A DNA stretch of 64,000 bases from Streptomyces sp. B21-083 (lineage in GTDB: Bacteria > Actinomycetota > Actinomycetes > Streptomycetales > Streptomycetaceae), in contig NZ_JARUND010000001.1 of NCBI RefSeq assembly GCF_036898825.1, positions 4,030,001-4,094,000 on the forward strand. The letters are read 5' to 3'. Numbering within the stretch: the first letter of the stretch is position 1; every line of letters starts with the position of its first letter. Shown here in pieces: positions 54,958 through 62,200 of this stretch. The notes under the pieces are model-generated. The model was not told where the DNA came from and ran no database searches. It saw only the letters and a list, made by a program, of their open reading frames with translations. A program made the position numbers and the translations under genes.

Positions 54958-55437
54958 ATGAATATCCGCCGGGTCGCCTACGACCACCCCGACGCCGTCA
55001 AGCTCAACGACCAGGTCCAGGCCGAGTACGCGGCCCGCTACGACGACGAGGGCGACGCCACCCACCTCGACCCGGCGATGTTCGACCCGCCGTCCGGCCT
55101 GTACCTGATCGCGTACGACGGGCAGGACCGCCCTGTCGCCACCGGCGGCTGGCGCGGCCACGACGAGGAGAACGACGAGGGCTATCTGACCGGCGACGCC
55201 GAGCTGAAGCGGATGTACGTCGTCGCGGAGGCGCGCGGACTCGGCCTGGCCCGCCGCATACTCGCCGCCCTGGAGGAGGATGCCCGCACCGCCGGCCGCA
55301 CCCGCATGGTCCTGGAGACGGGCACCAGGCAACCGGAGGCCATCGCCCTCTACACCTCCAGCGGCTACGCGCCCTGCACCAAGTTCGGCTACTACCGCCA
55401 CCATGACCTGAGCATCTGCTTCGCCAAGAGCCTGTAA
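54958..55437 (+). CDS. GNAT-family N-acetyltransferase
   Basis: A 159-residue acetyltransferase with AELKRMYVVAEARGLGLARRILAALEEDAR (acetyl-CoA loop RGLGLA) and LETGTRQPEAIALYTSSGYAPC, the pattern of the small actinobacterial GNATs. ATG 54958 start. Substrate unknown. Confidence 0.85.
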   Translation: MNIRRVAYDHPDAVKLNDQVQAEYAARYDDEGDATHLDPAMFDPPSGLYLIAYDGQDRPVATGGWRGHDEENDEGYLTGDAELKRMYVVAEARGLGLARRILAALEEDARTAGRTRMVLETGTRQPEAIALYTSSGYAPCTKFGYYRHHDLSICFAKSL

Positions 55438-55490
55438 CACCCCGCGTCCCTCCGGCCTCCCGCTGGGGCCTCCTTCTGGGGGCCGGTCGC

Positions 55491-55808
55491 TCACGCCCGC
55501 AGAAAGGCCAGCACCGCCAGTACCCGGCGATGCGTCTCGTCCGCCGGAGGCAGATCCAGCTTGGTGAGGATGCCGCCGATGTGCTTGCCGACGGCCGCCT
55601 CGGAGACCACCAGCTCACGGGCTATCGAGCCGTTGGACCGCCCTTCCGCCATCAGCGCCAGCACCTCACGCTCACGCGGGGTCAGCCGCTCCAGCGGGTC
55701 GCGGCGCCTGCGCAGCAACTGCCGTACCACTTCCGGGTCGACGACCGTCCCACCGGCCGCGACCCTCCGCAGCGCGTCGACGAACTCCTCGATCTGTGGC
55801 CGTACCAT
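55491..55808 (-). pseudogene. LuxR response regulator lacking its receiver domain
   Basis: The 105-residue frame is the C-terminal half of a NarL-type response regulator: FVDALRRVAAGGTVVDPEVV (end of receiver) and the LuxR HTH RLTPREREVLALMAEGRSNGSIARELVVSEAAVGKHIGGILTKLDLP. Family similarity begins right after MVRPQIE and everything before it (phosphorylation site included) is missing. On the other strand a permease fragment begins at the same point, so a deletion removed the 5' parts of both genes. Confidence 0.75.
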
Positions 55809-57259
55809 CTGGCTTTCTGGACAGGCCTGTTGGTGGCCCTGTGCGGTGTGGTGACCGCTTCCTGGCGGGCAGGCCGCACCGCCCCGACGGAGGCACTACG
55901 GGAGGCCGCGCCGAACACCCGCCGACTGCCCCGCACCCGCCTCCTGATCGGCGCGGCCCTGCTGCTCACCGCCGTACTGACCCTCGCCGTCTCCCTGTTC
56001 ACCGAGCCGGGCGATCTGTTGCACCGCAAGACGTACACGAGCCGCCCCCTGCTGCTGATCACCGCGACCGCACTCCTCACACCGGCCCTCGTAGGCCCCT
56101 GATCCGTCTCCTCACCCGGCCGCTGGCCCGACTCCCGGGCGCCACCGTGCTGTTGGCGCGCGAGAACGCCACCGCGAACGTCCGCCGTACCGCCGCGATC
56201 GCGGCCCCCGTCCTGGTCACCGTGGCCCTAGCGGGCTCACTCCTGGGCGCCACGGCGACCCTCACCGAGGCGAAGGCGAGCGAACTGCGCCATGCGACGA
56301 CAGCCGATCTCATCGCCACCGCCCCCGCCGGCACACCCTTCGACACACAACTGGCGGCCCGCCTGCGTGCGCTGCCGGGAGTGGCCGAGGTCTCCGCGAC
56401 AGCGCCGACCGCCGTGTACGTCCTGGAGGAGGGCGTGGCCCTCGTCAAGTCCGAGGTGCGCGCGGCCGATCCGGCGCCCCTCGCCGCGACGACCCACCTG
56501 CCAGTGACCTCGGGCCGGGTGACCGACCTCGACGACGACTCGATCATCGTCAACGAGGAGTGGGAGAAGCACGCGGTGGGCGAGCAGGTGACGGTGTGGC
56601 TGGGCGACGGCACGAAGCGCTCACTGCGAATCGCCGCGACCCTGGCCACCGGCACGGGAAACAACGGCGCGTACGTTACCCCGGCCACCGCGCGAGGCGC
56701 CCGGCCCGACCGACTGGACGTGACGCTGACGACCGACGCGGACCCGACCACGACGACGGCGTCCCTGCGCGAGACGATCGCGAGAACCGGCGGCCGGCTG
56801 CTCACCAACTCCCAATGGACAAGCGCAGGTCACCAGTCCTCCCCCAGGACCCCCGCTACCCGCATAGGCGTCCTCCTGGTTCTCGGCATCTCGCTCGCCT
56901 ACACGGGCATCTCCCTCGCCAACACCATGACCATGGCAACGTCCGACCGGGCCCGCGACCTGGCCGCGCTGCGCCTGGCCGGCGCCACCCGCCGACAGGT
57001 ACTGGCAGCGGTCGGCGCGGAGGCCCTGCTGGTGGTGACGGTGGGTGCGATCATCGGCCTGCTGGTCGCCGCGCTGAACCTGCTGGGCATGTCGAGCGCG
57101 CTGCACGTCCTGTCCGTACGGACCTCGCTCGAACTCCCGTGGCCGGCCCTCGCGACGACGACAGCGGCCTGCGCGGCACTGGCCGTGACCTCGGCCCTGG
57201 CCCCGGCGGCACTGTCCCTGCGGCGAAGCCCGACGGACCTGGCGGCACTCCGGGAATGA
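55806..57259 (+). pseudogene. FtsX-like ABC permease, 5'-truncated and frameshifted
   Basis: First segment (55806-56102): FWTGLLVALCGVVTASWRAGRTAPTEALREAA, the typical end of the first FtsX domain, then helices and a stop at 56100. The second segment continues in another frame from about 56096 (IRLLTRPLARLPGATVLLARENATANVRRTAA) through a large extracytoplasmic MacB-like domain and the second FtsX domain (GISLANTMTMATSDRARDLAALRLAGATRRQVLAAV) to 57259. Insertion of one C near 56099 would restore the frame. The first half of the permease and its ATPase partner are missing. Confidence 0.75.
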
Positions 57260-57283
57260 CACCCAGCACGCCCCCGGACATGC

Positions 57284-57317
57284 CGAAGCCCCGACGGGAA
57301 AACCCGCCGGGGCTTCG
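57284..57317 (+). terminator. Hairpin terminator of the permease remnant
   Basis: CGAAGCCCCGACGGG (57284-57298), AAAA loop, CCCGCCGGGGCTTCG (57303-57317): a 15-bp stem with one mismatch, 24 bases after the permease stop. Confidence 0.75.
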
Positions 57318-57430
57318 AGCTGTGCGTGGGGTGTTCACGAGTGGGGCTGACGTGCGGGCATTCATGCCCTCATTGATCGTTCCCCGAGCCGCCATAGATC
57401 GTTCCCCACCGTCCGCCAGCATGTCCGGTG

Positions 57431-57709
57431 TCAGTGCACCGGGCGCGTGGGAATGGCCCTGCCCGGGAGGACCGCGAATGCCAGGGCCGCGCCCACGACG
57501 TAGGCGGCGACCGTCAAGGGCCAGGCGACCTGGTCCGGCATGTACCAGCCCCATAGCGGGGCGGCGGACTCGTCCACGGCCGCGATCAGTACCACCGCCC
57601 CCGCCACCAGGGAGACCGTAGCCCTGAGGCCGCGGCCGATGGCACGCAGCGCCTGGCCCAGTCCGTACCCGACGGCCAGGGCGAGGAGGCCGCTGACGGT
57701 TCGGGCCAT
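57431..57709 (-). CDS. Small membrane protein, possibly truncated at the IS boundary
   Basis: A 92-residue product with three helices (VSGLLALAVGYGLGQALRAIG; LRATVSLVAGAVVLIAAVDE; WPLTVAAYVVGAALAFAVLPG). ATG 57709 lies about 25 bases from the point where the transposase fragment begins on the other strand, so the insertion may have removed the native 5' end or promoter. No family recognised. Confidence 0.5.
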   Translation of the reverse strand: MARTVSGLLALAVGYGLGQALRAIGRGLRATVSLVAGAVVLIAAVDESAAPLWGWYMPDQVAWPLTVAAYVVGAALAFAVLPGRAIPTRPVH

Positions 57710-57734
57710 CGCGCCGTGGTTCTCCGCTATTGCC

Positions 57735-58527
57735 TGGACGAAGAAGGCGGTGAGGGCCGCGGCGCTGGCGTCCCTGCGCACCGGTCTGCCCCAGGACGCC
57801 CTCGCCGTGGTCTGCGACGTCGACTCGTCGACCATCGGCCGGGCCGTCCAAGAGGTCAGGCCCGTGCTCGCGGCCCGCGGCTTCGCCGTCCGACCGGCTC
57901 GGCCTGCGCTTGCGCACGTTGGAGGACGTGTTCGCCTACGTCGAGGCCGAGAACATCGAACTGCGGCTCGACGGTGCGGAGACCCAGGTCCGCCGTCTGA
58001 AGGCCGACCGGCCCGGGCGCCGAGCATCCGTCTCGGGCAAGCGCGGGCAGAACACCATCAAAACCACCACGTTCAGCTACGGCCAGGGCCGCTTGCTCTA
58101 CTCCGGGGTCGAACGGCCCGGCCGGATGCACGACCAGACCGCAGTGCGCACCGAGGGCATTGCCGAGCAGGTCCGGACCCGTCCCAGCGTGAAGGCGAAA
58201 GCCGACTCCGGCTACCAGGGCCTGGCCAAGGAGTTCCCCCACCAGGTCACCGCGCCGCCGAAGAAACCGAAGGAGGACGCCTGCGATGGCGACAAATACG
58301 CCTGGCGCGAGGCGAGGCGGCGGCAGACCTCGGCCCGGATCTGCGTCGAGCACACCAACGCCGAGCTGCGGCAATGGGCACCGATGAGGCGGTTCACCGG
58401 AGACCGCGAAACCTTCCCCGAGACCCAGCGGGTCATCGCCTCACTGATCTCCGACCGGGCCGCCAAACGGCCCACCCGCCGCGAGTACAGCACCGAACTC
58501 GTCCTCGCCCGCGACATCGCCTGCTGA
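57735..58527 (+). pseudogene. IS5-type (DDE_Tnp_4) transposase, truncated and frameshifted
   Basis: The N-terminal segment (57735-57893: KKAVRAAALASLRTGLPQDALAVVCDVDSSTIGRAVQEVRPVLAARGF) lacks the first part of the family and is separated by a one-base shift near 57892 from the catalytic part (GLRLRTLEDVFAYVEAENIELRLDGAE ... to 58527). Catalytic acidic residues are visible: D in ELRLDGAETQ (codon at 57970), D in KADSGYQG and E in ICVEHTNAEL. The IS is inactive; its left end is missing and no terminal inverted repeats are obvious. Confidence 0.75.
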
Positions 58528-58581
58528 TCACCCACCAGCCAATCCGCCAGGCCACCACGCCCCGAACTCAATCGCGGGTGA

Positions 58582-58618
58582 GGTCGTAGGTGGCATTGCG
58601 CCACCATCCGCCACGACC
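58582..58618 (-). terminator. Compound hairpin behind the putative immunity gene
   Basis: GGTCGT (58582-58587) pairs with ACGACC (58613-58618) and inside it GGTGGC (58589-58594) pairs with GCCACC (58600-58605). It touches the stop codon of the minus-strand gene ending at 58618, so it is probably its terminator. Confidence 0.55.
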
Positions 58619-59145
58619 TATAGCCGAATCGTAGGATCAACCGCCCTTACCACATGACCACCCGCAGGCCCCCCGTTACATTTCCAAACCGCAGCCTCAT
58701 GGAGATAATCTACGTGCAGGCCGAAGGTGTGGCGGCCACAGACAGGCCAGACTGTTGCATAATAATCCATAACAAATTCCTGCACTCCTTCCGCTACGAC
58801 ACCCAAAACCTCCGCCCAATCCGGCGTCGAGACTTCCGTGGACTTGAATCGAACCACACCGACCGGCCCAAATTCTGGGTCGCGAAAATAATTGATGTAG
58901 TCAAATTCCTCCCCGGCGACCCTTTTCCCTGTTTCATCAAATACCGACTTTTCGATCACCTCGAAGGCTGTTCTCGCCATGGAAAATGTTCGCGTGGTCC
59001 ATAGTTCGCAGAATTCAGTTTCGGGCATTTTTTCGAATTCATCATATAGCTCGGACATCCACGCCAGCACCTCCTCCGAGATGGGATCCCCTTGCCGCCA
59101 GACGGCTTGCAGCATCCTGTTGCGCCAGTCCAGAAAGTTCGACAT
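58618..59145 (-). CDS. Putative immunity protein of the adjacent RHS toxin
   Basis: A 175-residue acidic, cytoplasmic-looking protein (MSNFLDWRNRMLQAVWRQGDPISEEVLAWMSELYDEFEKMPETE...) with aromatic-rich strands and a tail CGRHTFGLHVDYLHEAAVWKC that may bind zinc (Cys, His, Cys). No family recognised. Its GC content is near 50 percent by eye, far below its surroundings and like the C-terminal domain of the RHS gene just upstream on the same strand (gap 135 bases). GGAAGG nine bases before ATG 59145 fixes the start. Small size, lower GC and position directly behind an RHS tip are the marks of an immunity gene; this role is inference. Confidence 0.6.
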   Translation of the reverse strand: MSNFLDWRNRMLQAVWRQGDPISEEVLAWMSELYDEFEKMPETEFCELWTTRTFSMARTAFEVIEKSVFDETGKRVAGEEFDYINYFRDPEFGPVGVVRFKSTEVSTPDWAEVLGVVAEGVQEFVMDYYATVWPVCGRHTFGLHVDYLHEAAVWKCNGGPAGGHVVRAVDPTIRL

Positions 59146-59280
59146 CGCCAACATCCTTCCGATTGTATTCACCTTCACCCGTTGAGAGTCCAGCCCCAAA
59201 ATAGCATATCGCCGGAAAGACCCCTTCCGGCGATATGCTATTTCCATTTCACGTGATCACTTGGATCGATCTGGAGATCC

Positions 59281-62200
59281 TTAGGTGAACACTGCGTAGA
59301 TGCTCAGCCTCGGATTCCTCACGCAAAGGTTCTGAACGGTGACAGTGCCGGACCATTCGACATTGTCGGTCCAGTCGAACCACATCGTGAGCCCGTACAC
59401 ACTATACTTCCCCCGATCGGCCTCCAGTCGGCTTTTCCCGTTCGGAACCCCCCACGAGGCGTGGAAGAAATAATCTCCGGCCTCCGCGTGACCGTAGCTC
59501 TGGTTTTTGACGATCTGCTTCCCCGGAATGACGATACTGAACACCAATTTCACGGCGCCGTACTTTTTCCATATGCTCTTCAGCTTCAGGCGCCAGGTGA
59601 GACTGCACTTGGAGTGTCCGGTGCAAGACCGCCTGAGATACAACGTGTAGTTTTTTGTCGCCTTCTGCTGATCGCGAAAGTTCAGTCGACTGCCGCTGGT
59701 ATCCAGTTGCGTGATCGGATCGGCAGGGTAAACGTAGGCGTTGGCGTTGCCGCCGTAGACCGGGTCGGCCTGGAGGAAGCGGCCGGTGGTCGGGTCGTAG
59801 ACGCGGACGCCCATCAGGGTGTACCCAGCCAGGCCGTCGCCGGCTCGCTGGTAGGCGCCCAGGGATCCGTACTCTGCTGCGGCGGCAGTGGCGTCCAGCG
59901 GGTTGCCGTACTCGTCGTACCGCTGGACGGTGGCGGTGGCCGTCTGCAGGTTCAGCTGGACGGAGATGTCACCGTGCAGGTTGGCCAGTTGGAGGACCGC
60001 GTTGCCGGTGGCGCTGGTGGTGACGGCCAAGCCACCGGCGAGGTCGGAGACGTTGCGCTGGATGGTCGTGGCGGAGCCCGCGGCCGGGGTGGTTGCCGTC
60101 CACGAACTGGTGTCACAGCCACAGCTGTAGTGGCTCACCGTGGTGCTCGTGGTCGACCAGGTGGTGCCGCTATCGCTGGTGGTCGCGGTGGTCGCGGAGG
60201 CCAGCCGGCCGGCGGCGTCCAGGTCCAGGGTCTTGCGGCTGGTCCCATGGGTCTCCGAGGCGACCAGGTCGTTGGTGTAGTAGGTGAGGCCGGTGTTGCC
60301 GCTGCTGGTGGTGGTGCGGCCGAAGGCGTCGTAGGCGTAGCCGGAGTTCACCAGGCGGTCGACCGTGTCGTAGGTGGACGATGTGGTGGCCGTGGTGGTG
60401 TCGGAGGTGCTGCTGTCACAGTCGTCCGAACTCGCGGTCAGGGACTTGCGGTTGTTGTTCGCGTCGAAGGTGTAGGCGCGGGTGGTGCAGCCGTTGGCCG
60501 TGCTGTCGGCGGCCTTTGTGAGTCTGCCTTTGCTGTCGTAGGTGTAGTCGGACTGAGTGGTCGTTCCGTCGGTCTGGGTGTGGCCGGCCTGCTTGTCGTT
60601 GATCGTGTAGGCCGCGGCGTCGGACAGCACGATGACGCCTGTGGAGTCTTTGTAGGTCACGGAGGTCTGGTTGCCCACCGTGTCGTAGGTCGTGGCCATG
60701 GTGTAGCCGCCGGGAAGGGACTCGCCGACCAGAGCGCCGTCGGCGTCGTAGGCAGTGGCGGTGGACGTCCCGGCGACGGAGTCGGTGACGGACAGGGCCC
60801 GACCGGTGGTGCCGTCGTAGGTGTAGGTGGAGGTGGAGGGCACCGAGTCGGACACCCTCACCACGCGGTCGAGGATGCTGTAAGCCGAGTTGGTGGTGCT
60901 GCCCGTGCCGTCGTTGTACGACGTCTGGCGCCCGAGGGCGTCATAGCCATACGTGACGGTCTGGCCGCTCGACGTCTGGGTGGCGAGCTGTCCGGTGGTC
61001 CCGTCGTAGGTGTACGTGGTGGCCGGGGTGGCCTTGCCGGTGCCGCCGGTGACCGCCTTCATCGTCGTGCGTCCGACGGCGTCGATCGTGTTGGTGGCCG
61101 TGCGGGTCACACCGTTGGCGGTCTCCGTCTGGGTGGCGATCTGGCCCCAGCGGTCGTAGGTGTAAACGGCGGTGACGGACTCAGTGGGGTTGTTTCCGCC
61201 GCCGGTGACGGCGGCCGCGGGCGTGGTCTTGCACAGCATCCCGTCCCACTCGACGGAGGCACAGGTGCCGGTGGTGGCCGCGTCGTAGTACGTGTAGCGC
61301 AGCGTGCCCGCGTCCGAGCCGGAAGAGCCGACGGTCCGGGTACTGGCGATCTGGCCCGTGTCGTCGTACGTCGTCACCACAAAGCTGGTGTCGGCGCCTT
61401 CGGTGGTCTTTTCCTGGCCGGTGGACCAGTCATAGGTCGTGGTACTCGTGGCGGTGTCGGCGTCGGTGGCGTAGCCCGCGACAGCGGCGCCGGAGATCGT
61501 AGAGGTGACCAGGTCGGAGACCGCCGCGTCGCTGGGCCGGTTCTCGTCGTAGGTGTACGAGGTGTGGGCGCGAGCAGGGATCACGGTGCCAGCGGCCAGG
61601 GTGGACTCGGTGGTAGTGCCGGTAAGTTCCTTTGTGAGTGTGATCTCGTGCAGTGGGCCGTACTCGTCGGTGAGGAGCTCACCGTCGGATGAATACTCGG
61701 AGACCGTGCTGAGGAGCTGGGCGCGGTCGGCCGTCGACAGGTCGGCCAGGCCCAGGGTCGCCAGTTGGTCGGAGCTGCTGCTGCTCAGTGCCAGCTCACG
61801 GTTGGCAGCGGTGAGTTCGGTGACGAGGTTGCCGGTCTCGTCGTATTCGGTTGCGGTGATCGAGCCACCGGGGCTCGCGGTGTTGATCTCCTGGCCGTTG
61901 GCGTTGATGTAGGTGATGCTCGCGCGGTCGTACGAGGTGGCCGTCAGGTCGCTGCCGGTGTTGGAGGTGGGGACGGTGTCCGCCGGCGGGAAGACGGCGG
62001 TCGCGTCGGTGGGTGCCTCGTCCTGCGCCCAGGTGCCGACGGTCGTGGTGTCCATCTTGTAGGGGGCAGCGGTGCCGGAGAGCGGTACGTCGTAGACGAC
62101 GGTGGTGGCCGCCGTGCCGGAGGTGGTGCTCATGGAGCCTTCGGCGAGTGCCGGGCGGGAGGCCTTGAGCAGCATGCCGGTGCCCGAGGTCAGTGCGGAG

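Noticed and set aside
59461..61692. Plus-strand frame of 743 codons opposite the RHS gene
   Set aside because: The YD repeats on the minus strand explain the open frame; the plus-strand product is Gly/Val/Arg low complexity.
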